NCBI RefSeq assembly: GCF_014648055.1 | Contig: NZ_BMQJ01000021.1 | Coordinates: forward strand, 47,926 to 111,925 | Origin: Streptosporangium pseudovulgare | GTDB lineage: Bacteria > Actinomycetota > Actinomycetes > Streptosporangiales > Streptosporangiaceae | Direction of reading: 5' to 3' | Length of the DNA: 64,000 nt | In this document: positions 33,437 to 42,219 of the stretch, in pieces | Numbering within the stretch: position 1 is the first letter of the stretch | How the letters are laid out: every line of letters starts with the position of its first letter | Program-made: the position numbers and the translations under genes | The notes under the pieces: generated by a model | What the model was told of the DNA's origin: nothing | Databases searched by the model: none | Seen by the model: the letters and a program-made list of their open reading frames with translations, nothing else

Positions 33437-35071
33437 ATGAGCGAGGGCAGGTCCGGCCAGGTGGAGCGGCGGCTGCGGGAGACCGCCCGCGAGGCCTTCG
33501 GATGGGACGACCTGCGTCCCGGGCAGCCGGAGGCCATGCGCCACCTGATGGACGGCGGGGACACGCTGGTGGTCATGCCCACCGGGGCCGGCAAGTCGGC
33601 CGTCTACCAGATCCCCGCGCTGCTCATCGACGGGCCGACGGTGGTGGTGTCACCGCTGATCGCCCTGCAGCGCGACCAGGTGGCCGGGCTGCGGGAGGCC
33701 GACGCCGGCGGGGCGGTCGCCGTCAACTCCGCGCAGTCCGACGGCGAGGCGTCCTTCGAGGCGATCCGCAAGGGCACGGCGGAGTTCCTGTTCCTGTCCC
33801 CGGAGCAGCTCGCCAAGCACGAGACGATCGAGCGGCTCCGCGCGGCCCGCCCCTCGCTGATCGCCATCGACGAGGCCCACTGCGTGTCGGCGTGGGGACA
33901 CGACTTCCGCCCCGACTACCTGGGCCTGGGACGGGTGATCGAGGCCCTCGGCCATCCGCCGGTGGCGGCGCTGACCGCCACGGCCACCCCGTCGGTCCAG
34001 GAGGAGATCGTCCAGGCGCTGGGCCTGAGGGACGTCCACCGGGTCGTGCGGGGCTTCGACCGGCCCAACATCGACCTGGAGGTGCGCCGCTTCGTCACCG
34101 CCGAGGACCTGCGGCGGGCGCTGGTGGAGGACGCCGCCTCCCGCGAGGGCGTCGGGCTGGTCTACGTCGCCACCCGCCGCGCCACCGAGGAGTACGCCGC
34201 CGCGCTGCGCGAGCGGGGCCGCCGGGTCGAGCCCTACCACGCGGGTATGAAGGCGGCCGAACGGCAGCGGGTGCACGAGCTGTTCCGCGACGGCGAGGTC
34301 GACGTCGTCGTGGCGACGTCGGCGTTCGGCATGGGGATCGACAAACCCGACGTGCGCTACGTGCTGCACGCCGCCCCGCCGGAGTCCCCCGACTCCTACT
34401 ACCAGGAGATCGGCCGCGCCGGGCGGGACGGCGGCCCGGCCTCCGCCGTGCTGTTCTACCGGCCGGAGGACCTGGGCCTGCGTCGCTTCTTCGCCGGAGG
34501 CCGGGCCGACGAGGAGCTTCTGCTGCGGACCGCCACGCTGCTCGGCGAGCACGGCGGCGCCGTCCCGGCGGGCGAGCTGCGCGCCGTGCTGGACGTCGGC
34601 CCCACCCGGCTCACCCGGGTGGTGAACCTGCTGGAGAAGGTCGGCGCGGTCGAGGTCACCACCGAGGGCGACGTGCGCGTCGTCCCCGGCGGGCCGGAGC
34701 CGGAGGAGGCGACGGCGCGGGCCGTCGAGATCGACGACACCCGCCGCCGCATCGACGAGTCCCGCATCGACATGATGCGCGGCTACGCCGAGACGGCCGG
34801 CTGCCGCCGCCGGTTCCTGCTGGAGTACTTCGGCGAGCCGTACGAGCGCGCCTGCGGTGCGTGCGACACCTGCCGGGAGGGCGCGCCCGCCGGGCCCGGG
34901 CCCAGCGACTCCTTCGCCATGCACGCCAAGGTGCGCCACAGCTCCTGGGGCGACGGCATGGTGATGAGCAGGGAGAGCGACCGCATCACCGTGCTGTTCG
35001 ACGAGGTCGGGTACAAGACCCTCTTCCTGGAGGCGGTCGAGCGCGAGGGCCTGCTGACGGAGATCCGCTGA
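33437..35071 (+). CDS. recQ: RecQ-family DNA helicase, short form
   Basis: A 544-residue ATP-dependent 3'-5' helicase. Walker A is PTGAGKS at 48-54, the DEAH box is at 145-148 (DEAHCVSAWGHDFRP, including the RecQ aromatic loop), motif VI is YQEIGRAGRDGGPASAVLF, and the RecQ zinc site uses Cys456, Cys473, Cys476 and Cys479. There is no HRDC domain; the C-terminal segment (SSWGDGMVMSRESDRITVLFDEVGYKTLF) is a small beta-domain like that at the end of some UvrD/PcrA helicases. It should act in recombination or replication-fork repair. ATG at 33437 follows GGGGGAG. Confidence 0.9.
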   Translation: MSEGRSGQVERRLRETAREAFGWDDLRPGQPEAMRHLMDGGDTLVVMPTGAGKSAVYQIPALLIDGPTVVVSPLIALQRDQVAGLREADAGGAVAVNSAQSDGEASFEAIRKGTAEFLFLSPEQLAKHETIERLRAARPSLIAIDEAHCVSAWGHDFRPDYLGLGRVIEALGHPPVAALTATATPSVQEEIVQALGLRDVHRVVRGFDRPNIDLEVRRFVTAEDLRRALVEDAASREGVGLVYVATRRATEEYAAALRERGRRVEPYHAGMKAAERQRVHELFRDGEVDVVVATSAFGMGIDKPDVRYVLHAAPPESPDSYYQEIGRAGRDGGPASAVLFYRPEDLGLRRFFAGGRADEELLLRTATLLGEHGGAVPAGELRAVLDVGPTRLTRVVNLLEKVGAVEVTTEGDVRVVPGGPEPEEATARAVEIDDTRRRIDESRIDMMRGYAETAGCRRRFLLEYFGEPYERACGACDTCREGAPAGPGPSDSFAMHAKVRHSSWGDGMVMSRESDRITVLFDEVGYKTLFLEAVEREGLLTEIR

Positions 35072-35108
35072 CGGCGGTCCGATGACGGCGGTCCGCTGAC
35101 GGCGGGCC
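35067..35108. repeat. 14-bp tandem repeat, three copies, covering the recQ stop codon
   Basis: Units at 35067, 35081 and 35095 read G(C/A)TGACGGCGG(T/G)CC. The first contains the recQ TGA (35069-35071), so the coding end has been copied into the flanking DNA or the reverse. Confidence 0.8.
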
Positions 35109-35221
35109 CACCGGCGGCACCGGCTCGCGACGGGAAACGCGCCGGCGCCGCGTGGCCGTACCGGGGCCGGAGGGGACCGGTGAAGTGGCGGGGCGGCGGA
35201 GGGGCGGGGCGTCCGGGCGGG

Positions 35222-36040
35222 TCAGCCCGTCTTGCGGGCCACCCCGGCCATCGTCCAGGTCCTGGCGGGGCGCTGCGCGGCGAGCGGGTTGTCGGGACGC
35301 CAGTGGCGGGCGTACACGAAGCCCGGCTCCACCAGCTCCATGCCGTCGAAGAAGCGCAGCACCTCGCGGCGCGTGCGCGCGGCCCGCTCGCCGTAGCGGT
35401 TGAGGAGCCTGCGGTAGACCGCGGTGATCGGGTCGGCCACCTCGGGATGGTCGTCGAAGACGGCGTGGGCGATGACGAGGTGGCTGCCGACCGCCAGCGA
35501 GTCGCGCAGCAGCGCCACGCTCTTGTGCGGATTGTCCTCGTCGGGGATGAACTGGAGCGCGTTGGTGATCAGGACGGCCGTCGGCCGGTCGGGGTCGATG
35601 AGCGCCCGCAGCTCCGGGTCGGCCATCAGCTCGTCCTGGTGGAGGACGTCGCCCCGGACGACGGCGGTGGCGCCGTCGGTGGCCAGCAGCGCCCTGCCGT
35701 GGGAGAGCACGACCGGGTCGTCGGCGACGTAGACCACGCAGGCCCCGGGGATGACCGAGCGGGCGACCTGGTGGACGTTCTCCCGGGTGGGCAGGCCCCA
35801 GCCGAGGGCGAGGAACTGGTCGATCCCCTCGTGGGCCAGGTGGCGCACCACCCGGCCGAGGAACGCCTCGGTCTCCTCGACCATGTTCTTGATCTCCGGG
35901 GCGATCGCCAGGATCTGCTCGACGGCCTGCCGGTCGGCCGCGAAGTTGTCCTTGCCGCCGAGGATGTAGTCCAGCATCCGGGCGACGTTGGGTGTGCTCG
36001 TGTCCAGCCGCGGTGGCGGACGCCGGTCCGTGCCGCTCAT
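35222..36040 (-). CDS. SAM-dependent methyltransferase, DUF574 (Methyltransf_19) type
   Basis: A 272-residue protein typical of actinomycetes, starting PPPRLDTSTPNVARMLDYILGGKDNF, with FLALGWGLPTRENVHQVAR, VVYVADDPVVLSHGRALL and DPDRPTAVLITNALQFIPD. The fold is a Rossmann SAM-binding domain, but the glycine-rich loop is degenerate in this family and the substrate is not known. Such genes often sit near WhiJ-type regulator groups, as here (36.1-38.1 kb). ATG at 36040 follows GGGAGGTG. Confidence 0.87.
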   Translation of the reverse strand: MSGTDRRPPPRLDTSTPNVARMLDYILGGKDNFAADRQAVEQILAIAPEIKNMVEETEAFLGRVVRHLAHEGIDQFLALGWGLPTRENVHQVARSVIPGACVVYVADDPVVLSHGRALLATDGATAVVRGDVLHQDELMADPELRALIDPDRPTAVLITNALQFIPDEDNPHKSVALLRDSLAVGSHLVIAHAVFDDHPEVADPITAVYRRLLNRYGERAARTRREVLRFFDGMELVEPGFVYARHWRPDNPLAAQRPARTWTMAGVARKTG

Positions 36041-36144
36041 GTGTCACCTCCCTCGTCGCCTGTGAGGGTAGAGAAGACCGGCGGCGAAGGATAGACATCG
36101 GCGAGTGGACAAAGGGAGAAATATTCTTATTTTTCCGCTGCGGC

Positions 36145-36720
36145 TCAGCGGCATGCCTCCAGGCGCCGGGCGGTCCTGCCGGGAAGGGCGAACGACGCCC
36201 ACACGGCCTTGCCGCTGGTCTCCAGCGGGGCCCATCCCCACGTCTCGCAGATCCCCTGCACGACCTGCAGGCCGCGGCCGCTCTCGGCCTCGAAGTCCGG
36301 CTCGCGCAGTCTGGGGCCCTCGTCGCGGGGGTCGGTGACCGCGCACAGCACCGCGCGTTCGGTGTGGCAGACGACGACCCGGACGTCGTGGAACGGCAGG
36401 GCGCGGCCATCCCCCCGCAGCCCGTGCCGCACCGCGTTGGTGACCAGCTCCGACACCACCACGGAGGCGTCGTCGACCAGGGGTTCGAGCTCCCAGGACA
36501 CCAGCGCGGCCGCGGCGAACTCCCGCGCGGTGCGGGCCGCCCAGCGATCGTGGGACAGCCCGCGCGCGGCCAGGCGGAGCTGCCCGGCCGGAACCTCGGT
36601 GCCGGACCAGGGGGGTGGGCCGCCCGGGGGAAGGATGCGGCCGAGGATGGACAGCCACCGCTCCCATCCACCGGTCTCGGACCGGAGGGAGGGGGCGGGG
36701 TGCGTGGGGTAACCAGTCAT
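36145..36720 (-). CDS. Anti-sigma-like HATPase-domain protein
   Basis: A 191-residue protein with a GHKL ATPase domain of the RsbW/HATPase_c_2 group: VVVSELVTNAVRHGL is the N-box and GRGLQVVQGICETWGW the G-box region. Such proteins act in partner-switching or as regulators of development in actinomycetes. I chose ATG at 36720 because the codons upstream encode an unlikely Cys/Thr-rich stretch lying within the promoter dyad. It diverges from a DUF397 gene and, with the HTH-DUF5753 gene, forms a WhiJ-type locus. Confidence 0.83.
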   Translation of the reverse strand: MTGYPTHPAPSLRSETGGWERWLSILGRILPPGGPPPWSGTEVPAGQLRLAARGLSHDRWAARTAREFAAAALVSWELEPLVDDASVVVSELVTNAVRHGLRGDGRALPFHDVRVVVCHTERAVLCAVTDPRDEGPRLREPDFEAESGRGLQVVQGICETWGWAPLETSGKAVWASFALPGRTARRLEACR

Positions 36721-36788
36721 CTGTGACCTTGGGATGCGTGGCGTTCGCGTAACAAGGGCAATGCGAATAGCTATATTGCCCATGAGTG

Positions 36789-36828
36789 TTGTGCATAAGC
36801 AAGTACAGATGCACGTGCAGATGCACAA
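36789..36828. promoter_or_regulatory. Nested dyad in the divergent WhiJ-type promoter
   Basis: TTGTGCAT (36789-36796) and ATGCACAA (36821-36828) form a perfect 8-bp inverted repeat with 24 bp between them. Inside is the palindrome GCACGTGC (36811-36818), flanked by directly repeated CAGATGCAC-type sequence. It is placed between the HATPase and DUF397 genes and is a likely operator for the nearby HTH protein. Confidence 0.55.
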
Positions 36829-36878
36829 AGCTCTATGATCGAGGCGTGTCTTCCCTGCGGTCCCCGTGAGAGGCGAGG

Positions 36879-37124
36879 ATGAACGAGCAGCTCAACGGCG
36901 TCTCGGCGGCTCTGCTGGCCGGAGCGGTGTGGCGCAAGAGCCGGTTCAGCAACCCCAGCGGCAACTGCGTCGAACTGGCCCCCCTGCCCGGCGGCGCGGT
37001 CGCCGTGCGCAACTCCCGCGACCCCGACGGACCGGCGCTGGTCTACACCCGGAACGACCTCGACGCCTTCGTCCGCGGAGTGAAGGGCGGGGATTTCGAC
37101 GACCTTATTGTCACGATTGGTTGA
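36879..37124 (+). CDS. DUF397 small protein
   Basis: An 81-residue protein with the DUF397 core: VWRKSRFSNPSGNCVELAPL, VAVRNSRDPDGPALVYTRND and DAFVRGVKGGDFD. These proteins are usually encoded next to WhiJ-type HTH regulators in Streptomyces and relatives, as here. ATG at 36879 follows GAGGCGAGG. The mechanism is not known for this copy. Confidence 0.88.
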   Translation: MNEQLNGVSAALLAGAVWRKSRFSNPSGNCVELAPLPGGAVAVRNSRDPDGPALVYTRNDLDAFVRGVKGGDFDDLIVTIG

Positions 37125-37232
37125 AGAATAAAATTCGCTGTGGCCGGGAACGAGTGATCGGAGTACGGTGAAGGCTCGCGACGGCCACAAAGAGTGGGCG
37201 GGGGGTCGCGTTCCGCGCACGAAGGACTGCTG

Positions 37233-38138
37233 ATGACCACACCTCGCGCCGACGGCGAACCGGCCGTTCCGATCCCCATCGCCGCGCCGAGGGGCAGCTC
37301 GACGGTTCTCCGGATCGTGCTCGGCGCCCAGCTGCGCCGGCTCCGGGAGGGCCGCGGCATCACCCTGGAGGAGGCCGGCTACGCCATCCGCGCCTCCCAC
37401 TCGAAGATCAGCCGGATGGAGCTCGGCCGGGTGAGCTTCCGGGTCCGCGACGTCGCCGACCTGCTCACCCTGTACGGCGTGACCGACGACGACGAGCGCC
37501 GGTCCCTGCTCTCCCTCGTCGAGCGGGCCAACCAGACCGGCTGGTGGCACAACTACAACGACGTCCTGCCGAACTGGTTCGAGACCTACGTCGGCCTGGA
37601 GGAGTCGGCCTCCGGCATCCGCAACTACGAGGTCCAGTTCGTGCCCGGCCTGCTGCAGAGCGAGGACTACGCGCGGGCCGTGATCCTGCTCGGCTTCCCC
37701 GCCGCGGGCGAGGAGGAGCTGGAGCGCCGGGTACGGCTGCGCATGGCGCGCCAGCGGGTGCTGCGCGGCACCGACCCGCCCCACCTGTGGGCGGTGCTGG
37801 ACGAGGCGGTGCTGCGCCGCCCGCTCGGCGGGGCCGAGGTGATGCGCGGCCAGATCGACCACATCCTGGCCGCCCTGGAGCTGCCGAACGTGACGGTGCA
37901 GATCGTGCCGTTCAGCGTCGGCGGCCACGCCGCGGCCGGCGGGCCCTTCAGCATCCTGCGCTTCGCCCAGCCCGACCTGCCGGACATCGTCTACCTGGAG
38001 CAGCTCACCAGCGCGGTCTACCTGGAGAAGCGCGACGAGGTGGAGCGCTACATCGAGGTGATGGAGCGGCTCTGCATCGAGGCCGAACCGGCCTCGCGCA
38101 CCCCCGAGATCCTCAGGCGGATCCGCGACGAGCTCTGA
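37233..38138 (+). CDS. WhiJ-type helix-turn-helix regulator with DUF5753 domain
   Basis: A 301-residue regulator: N-terminal XRE helix-turn-helix (about 30-90, with LRRLREGRGITLEEAGYAIR and HSKISRMELG) and a C-terminal DUF5753 domain (about 105-295, with IRNYEVQFVPGLLQSEDYAR and VTVQIVPFSVGGHAAAGGPF). WhiJ-type proteins control development and antibiotic production in streptomycetes. ATG at 37233 has GAAGGA upstream. The preceding DUF397 gene and divergent HATPase gene complete the usual group. Confidence 0.9.
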   Translation: MTTPRADGEPAVPIPIAAPRGSSTVLRIVLGAQLRRLREGRGITLEEAGYAIRASHSKISRMELGRVSFRVRDVADLLTLYGVTDDDERRSLLSLVERANQTGWWHNYNDVLPNWFETYVGLEESASGIRNYEVQFVPGLLQSEDYARAVILLGFPAAGEEELERRVRLRMARQRVLRGTDPPHLWAVLDEAVLRRPLGGAEVMRGQIDHILAALELPNVTVQIVPFSVGGHAAAGGPFSILRFAQPDLPDIVYLEQLTSAVYLEKRDEVERYIEVMERLCIEAEPASRTPEILRRIRDEL

Positions 38139-38166
38139 CGGCTCCGCGACGAGCTCCGACGGCTCC
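38125..38166. repeat. 21-bp tandem duplication over the WhiJ-type gene stop codon
   Basis: 38125-38145 and 38146-38166 differ at one position (the T of the stop codon TGA against C). The last coding codons and stop are thus copied downstream. Confidence 0.8.
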
Positions 38167-38209
38167 GCCGCCCGCCCGCGCGGACGGGCGGCGGGGCCGC
38201 GCCGGGACC

Positions 38210-39460
38210 TCAGAGGTACTGCGGGAACAGGTCCGTCGTCGGCCAGCTCGTCACCGTGACGGCGTTCATCCGCGGGCTGAGCACGTCGAAGTCGAGTGTG
38301 CCCGCCTCCTCCCGCCGGTTGAACAGGGCCGCGTAGGTGAAGCCGTTCTGCAGCCGGGCGAGGTAGGTGTAGGTGCCCGGCATGCCGCCCGCGTGCCAGG
38401 TGTTGAGGTGGCCGGTGACCTGACGGACGTACCAGCCGGCGCCGTACCACCAGCCGTCGCCGCTGACGCCGATCTCCGGCTTGGCGACCATCCGGGAGAT
38501 CGACGTGGAGTTCAGCACCGGTCCGGCGGCGTCGAAGACGCGGGCGAACCGCACGAGGTCCACCGCCGAGGCCACCCAGCCGCCGTTGGCGTCCTGGTTG
38601 GGCATGTTGAACCCGCCGTACTGGTACGGCACCACGGTGCCGGAGTCGTCCAGCACCGTCTTGCGGGTGTACTGCGAGTCGTAGGACACCTCGCCCGGCA
38701 GCGCCTCCGACCGCAGGCTGCGGCCGATCCGCATCCGGGTGACACCCACCGGGGCGAACAGCGTCTGGCGGACGTAGGACTCGTAGTCCATGCCGGAGAC
38801 CTTCTCGACGATCCGGCCGAGCAGCAGGTAGCCGTAGTTGCTGTAGACCATCTTCGAGCCCGGGTCGAAGTCCAGCGGCCGCCCGGTGGCGTAGCGGATG
38901 ATGTCGTCGTGGCCGATCGGCAGCGGCGCGTCCAGCGCGGCGGAGATCGTGTGGTCCAGCCAGAGCTGGTCGCCCGAGACGTCCCGGTCCCAGCCGCCGA
39001 GGTGCTGCAGCAGGCGCAGCACGGTCACCTGGGCGAGCCTGGGGTCGGCGGTGGCCGACAGCCCCAGCAGCGTGGTGACCGGGGCCGACAGGCTCAGCCT
39101 GCCGTCCTGGACCAGCCGCATGATCGCGGTGGCCGTGATGTGCTTGCTCAGGCTCGCGATGCGGAACAGCGAGGTCGGCGTCGTCTGCGGCACGTAGCGC
39201 GAGCCGTCCGAGTAGGTGTATCCGCGGGCCAGCACGAGCTTGCCGTACTTGGTGATCGCGAGTTGCGCGCTGGAGATGCCCCGTTCCTTGACGAAGGTCT
39301 TCATCACGTTGTCGAACCCGGCCAGCGAGGAGGGGGCGGTGCCGGAGACCGTGACTTCCGGCGGGAGAGGAGCCGCCAGGGCGGGCCGGGCGCCCAGCGC
39401 GAGGGCGGGCAGCGCCCCCGCGCCCGCCCTGAGCAGGTTCCGGCGGCTGAGCGTCGTCAC
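38210..39460 (-). CDS. Tat-exported serine hydrolase, class C beta-lactamase/esterase fold
   Basis: A 416-residue exported enzyme. The N-terminus LSRRNLLRAGAGALPALALG is a twin-arginine signal. The serine beta-lactamase family motifs are Ser103-Leu-Ser-Lys106 and Tyr206-Ser-Asn208, with HAGG near the end in place of KTG. The family includes D-alanyl carboxypeptidases and esterases, so beta-lactam resistance cannot be claimed. GTG at 39460 has GGAGG upstream. Nothing around it fixes the substrate; it is divergent from the LysR gene at 39678. Confidence 0.88.
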   Translation of the reverse strand: MTTLSRRNLLRAGAGALPALALGARPALAAPLPPEVTVSGTAPSSLAGFDNVMKTFVKERGISSAQLAITKYGKLVLARGYTYSDGSRYVPQTTPTSLFRIASLSKHITATAIMRLVQDGRLSLSAPVTTLLGLSATADPRLAQVTVLRLLQHLGGWDRDVSGDQLWLDHTISAALDAPLPIGHDDIIRYATGRPLDFDPGSKMVYSNYGYLLLGRIVEKVSGMDYESYVRQTLFAPVGVTRMRIGRSLRSEALPGEVSYDSQYTRKTVLDDSGTVVPYQYGGFNMPNQDANGGWVASAVDLVRFARVFDAAGPVLNSTSISRMVAKPEIGVSGDGWWYGAGWYVRQVTGHLNTWHAGGMPGTYTYLARLQNGFTYAALFNRREEAGTLDFDVLSPRMNAVTVTSWPTTDLFPQYL

Positions 39461-39664
39461 TTTCTGACCTCCAGTATCGGTGCGCTCCAGAAAGATCAAC
39501 ATCTTACGGACATTTCCTGTAAGTGATCTCTGGTTCACCCGGGTACGGCGGGCGCCGGAAGGGCGCGTGCCGTGTCCGCCCGTGTGCCGTGTCCGCCCGC
39601 GGGGGGCCGGGCGGCCACGTGCGGCCGCGCGCCCGGCGGGCGGGACCGGCCGTACGGCCGCGCG

Positions 39665-39670
39665 TAGCAT
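39665..39670 (+). promoter_or_regulatory. -10 hexamer implying a leaderless LysR mRNA
   Basis: TAGCAT lies 7 bp before GTG at 39678 with no ribosome site in between, so transcription probably starts at or next to the start codon. Leaderless genes with this spacing are common in actinomycetes. Confidence 0.45.
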
Positions 39671-39677
39671 CGCTGGT

Positions 39678-40643
39678 GTGGAGCTGTTCCACCTGCGCTA
39701 CTTCGTCGCCGTCGCCGAGCAGCTCAGCTTCTCGGGGGCGGCGCGGCGGCTGCACATGGCCGCCTCGCCGCTGAGCCGCCGGGTGCGCGACCTGGAACAC
39801 GAGCTCGGCGCCGCGCTGTTCGAGCGCGACTCCCACCACGTCCGCCTCACCGAGGCGGGCACGACGCTGCTGCCCATCGCCCGGGACATCCTGGCCCGCG
39901 CCGACGACATCCCGTGGCGGCTGAGCCGGGTGTCCGCCGGCGGGCGCGACGTCGTCCTCGTCGGCGTCCCCCCGGGGCTGCACGAGAGCCTGCGGGAGGG
40001 GCTGCGCACCCTGGAACGCCGGCTCGCCGGGTGGTACGACCTCAGGCGCTGGCCGGGCGGCAGCGAGGACCTGGCGCGGGCCGTGGCCCGGGGCGAGCTG
40101 ACGGCGGCGTTCGTCCGGCTGCCGGTGCGCGGCCCGGAGGCGGCGGCGCTCGAGGTGCTGGAGGTGCTCGCCGAGCCGCTGGGGGCGGTGCTCCCGGCCG
40201 CGGAGTTCGGCTCGCGCACCTCGGTCTCGCTCGCCGAGCTGAGGGACCACGCCTACGTCGTGGCCGCCCCCGGCCTGGCTCCCGCCTATTTCGACCGGCT
40301 GGACCGAGAACTGTCCGAGGCGGGAATAAAACAGCGAATCCGCCTGAAAACCGGGGACTACACCGGCACCGGGGAAATCGTGGCGCAGGGTTCGGCGTTC
40401 TCCGTCTCCATACTGGGCGAGCGGACCGCCATGCGCAGGTACCGCCATGAGGATACGGTGCTCCTGCCCTTCTCGGACTTCGATCCGTCCCTGGTCACGG
40501 GGCTCGTCTGGCGTGCCGACCGGTTCGCCGCCGATCCGGCGCTGCGCCGTCTCGTCGCACGGGCGAAAGAGGTGACCGGACTCGGCGAGCCCCTTCGGAA
40601 CCGCCGTGTGATCCGTTTCCCGAAAACGCCTCCAGCGGCGTGA
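39678..40643 (+). CDS. LysR-family regulator next to CoA-transferase and acyl-CoA dehydrogenase genes
   Basis: A 321-residue LysR protein: HTH at about 2-60 (LRYFVAVAEQLSFSGAARRLHMAASPLSRRVRDLE), then an effector domain. GTG at 39678 is chosen because VELFHLRYF is the normal LysR start; the frame extends upstream without protein-like content. It precedes the CoA-transferase and acyl-CoA dehydrogenase genes on the same strand, so those are likely targets. A short patch at about 40325-40385 has lower GC and more AT-ending codons than its surroundings. A hairpin overlaps the stop codon. Confidence 0.9.
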   Translation: MELFHLRYFVAVAEQLSFSGAARRLHMAASPLSRRVRDLEHELGAALFERDSHHVRLTEAGTTLLPIARDILARADDIPWRLSRVSAGGRDVVLVGVPPGLHESLREGLRTLERRLAGWYDLRRWPGGSEDLARAVARGELTAAFVRLPVRGPEAAALEVLEVLAEPLGAVLPAAEFGSRTSVSLAELRDHAYVVAAPGLAPAYFDRLDRELSEAGIKQRIRLKTGDYTGTGEIVAQGSAFSVSILGERTAMRRYRHEDTVLLPFSDFDPSLVTGLVWRADRFAADPALRRLVARAKEVTGLGEPLRNRRVIRFPKTPPAA

Positions 40644-40666
40644 CCACAGCGGTCACGCCGCCTTTT
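40635..40666 (+). terminator. Rho-independent terminator overlapping the LysR stop
   Basis: An 11-bp perfect stem GCGGCGTGACC / GGTCACGCCGC with a 5-nt loop, followed by CTTTT. The TGA stop (40641-40643) lies inside the left arm. Confidence 0.82.
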
Positions 40667-40776
40667 CCGTATCGGTCGGGCCAATAGTTTGCCCGGCTAA
40701 GTATCGACGGGTAATTTGGATAAGGAGAGAAATACGCAGAACACTTCACGGGTGCGTGCGCCCGTCGGGAGCCGCA

Positions 40777-42189
40777 ATGCCTGAGCCGAAGAACCACACC
40801 GGCGCCGCCACGCCGCGGCGGGCGCCCGAGCCGGAGAACCCCGCCGTCACCGCCACGCCGCCGCGGGAGCCGTCCGCCGCCCCGCCGCGGGAGCCGTCCG
40901 GGCCGCTGGCGGGGGTGCGGGTCGTCGACCTGTCCACCGTCGTCATGGGCCCGTACGCCGCCCAGATCCTCGGCGACCTCGGGGCGGACGTCATCAGGAT
41001 CGAGCCGCCGCGGGACACCGCCCGCAACGGCACCGTCCACCGCACCCCGGGCATGACGTCGCTGTACCTCAACGTCAACCGCAACAAGCGCAGCGTCCGC
41101 CTCGACCTCAAGGACGACGCCGACCGCGAGCGGGCCATGGACCTGCTCGCCACGGCCGACGTCCTGATCACGAACATGCGCATCGGCGCGCTGCGCCGGC
41201 TGGGCATGGACCACGAGAGCCTGCGCGGGCGCTTCCCCCGGCTGATCTACGCCCACGCCCAGGGGTTCCGCCCCGACTCCGCCCGCGCCGGGCTGGCCGC
41301 CTACGACGAGACCATCCAGGCCGCCTCCGGCCTGATCGACGTCGCCGAGCGCGCCGCCGACATCGCGCGGCCGGTGGTGCTGCCGACCATCCTCGCCGAC
41401 AAGGTCAGCGCGCTGACCATCGTCTACAGCACGCTGGCGGCGCTGGTCCACCAGCGCGCCACCGGGCAGGGCCAGCTCGTGCAGGTCCCGATGGCCGACA
41501 CCATGATCGCCTTCAACCTCGTCGAGCACCTGCAGGGGCACACCTTCGAGCCGCCCCTCGCGCCGACCGGGTACGCCCCCGCCCTCAACCGGGGCCACCG
41601 GGCCCGGCCGACCAGGGACGGCCTGGCGATGATCATCCCCTACAGCCCGCAGAACCACCGCGACCTCTTCGCCGCCGCCGGCCGGCCCGACCTCGCCGAC
41701 GACCCCCGGGTCAACGGCGAGAAGATCAACGTCGTCCGGGACGGCGTCGCCCTGTCGGAGATGGTGGAGTCGGTCACCCCGGCGCTGACCACCGCCGAGT
41801 GGGCCGAGGTCTGCGCCAAGCACAGCATCCCGTTCGGCCCGGTGCTGCGGCTGGAGGAGGCGTCCGGCGACCCCTACGTGCGAGAGGGCCACCTGATGGA
41901 CGTCGCCGAGCACCCCACCGAGGGCCCCTACCGGGTGATCGGGGTGCCGGTGGCCTTCTCCGCCACCCCGGCCTCCGTCCGGCGCCACGCGCCGCGTCCC
42001 GGCCAGGACACCGAGGAGGTGCTGGCCGAGCTGGACCGTCGCGCCGTCGCGCGGGCCCGCCCCGAGGGGACCGGTCCCACGGAGACCCGCCTCATGGAGA
42101 CCCGCCTCACGGAGGCCCGCCGTACGGAGATCCGCCCGGCGGAGGCCTGCCCCGCGGAACCGGGGGCATCGGAAGTATCCGGGCACTGA
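40777..42189 (+). CDS. CaiB/BaiF-type (family III) CoA-transferase
   Basis: A 470-residue enzyme transferring CoA between organic acids. LAGVRVVDLSTVVMGPYAAQILGDLGADVIRIE is the family start, and the catalytic aspartate lies in AAYDETIQAASGL; EHPTEGPYRVIGVPVAFSATP is typical of the C-terminal part. An alanine/proline-rich leader (about 1-45) and a C-terminal pentapeptide repeat are extra. ATG at 40777 has GGGAG upstream. With the acyl-CoA dehydrogenase following after 30 bp, a dicarboxylic-acid or glutarate pathway is possible, since human SUGCT and glutaryl-CoA dehydrogenase form a similar pair. That is inference. Confidence 0.88.
   Translation: MPEPKNHTGAATPRRAPEPENPAVTATPPREPSAAPPREPSGPLAGVRVVDLSTVVMGPYAAQILGDLGADVIRIEPPRDTARNGTVHRTPGMTSLYLNVNRNKRSVRLDLKDDADRERAMDLLATADVLITNMRIGALRRLGMDHESLRGRFPRLIYAHAQGFRPDSARAGLAAYDETIQAASGLIDVAERAADIARPVVLPTILADKVSALTIVYSTLAALVHQRATGQGQLVQVPMADTMIAFNLVEHLQGHTFEPPLAPTGYAPALNRGHRARPTRDGLAMIIPYSPQNHRDLFAAAGRPDLADDPRVNGEKINVVRDGVALSEMVESVTPALTTAEWAEVCAKHSIPFGPVLRLEEASGDPYVREGHLMDVAEHPTEGPYRVIGVPVAFSATPASVRRHAPRPGQDTEEVLAELDRRAVARARPEGTGPTETRLMETRLTEARRTEIRPAEACPAEPGASEVSGH
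42079..42153 (+). repeat. 15-bp in-frame tandem repeat, five copies, in the CoA-transferase 3' end
   Basis: Units at 42079, 42094, 42109, 42124 and 42139 resemble ACGGAGACCCGCCTC and encode (T/M/A)-E-(T/A/I)-(R/C)-(L/R/P) pentapeptides, with a partial sixth unit. It adds about 27 residues not found in the enzyme core. Confidence 0.85.
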
Positions 42190-42219
42190 CCCCCGAACTG
42201 AAAGAGCAAGGTGATTCTC

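Noticed and set aside
38210..39460. Beta-lactam resistance gene
   Set aside because: The fold and motifs are shared by esterases and carboxypeptidases, and the third motif is HAGG, not KTG; nothing shows activity on beta-lactams.
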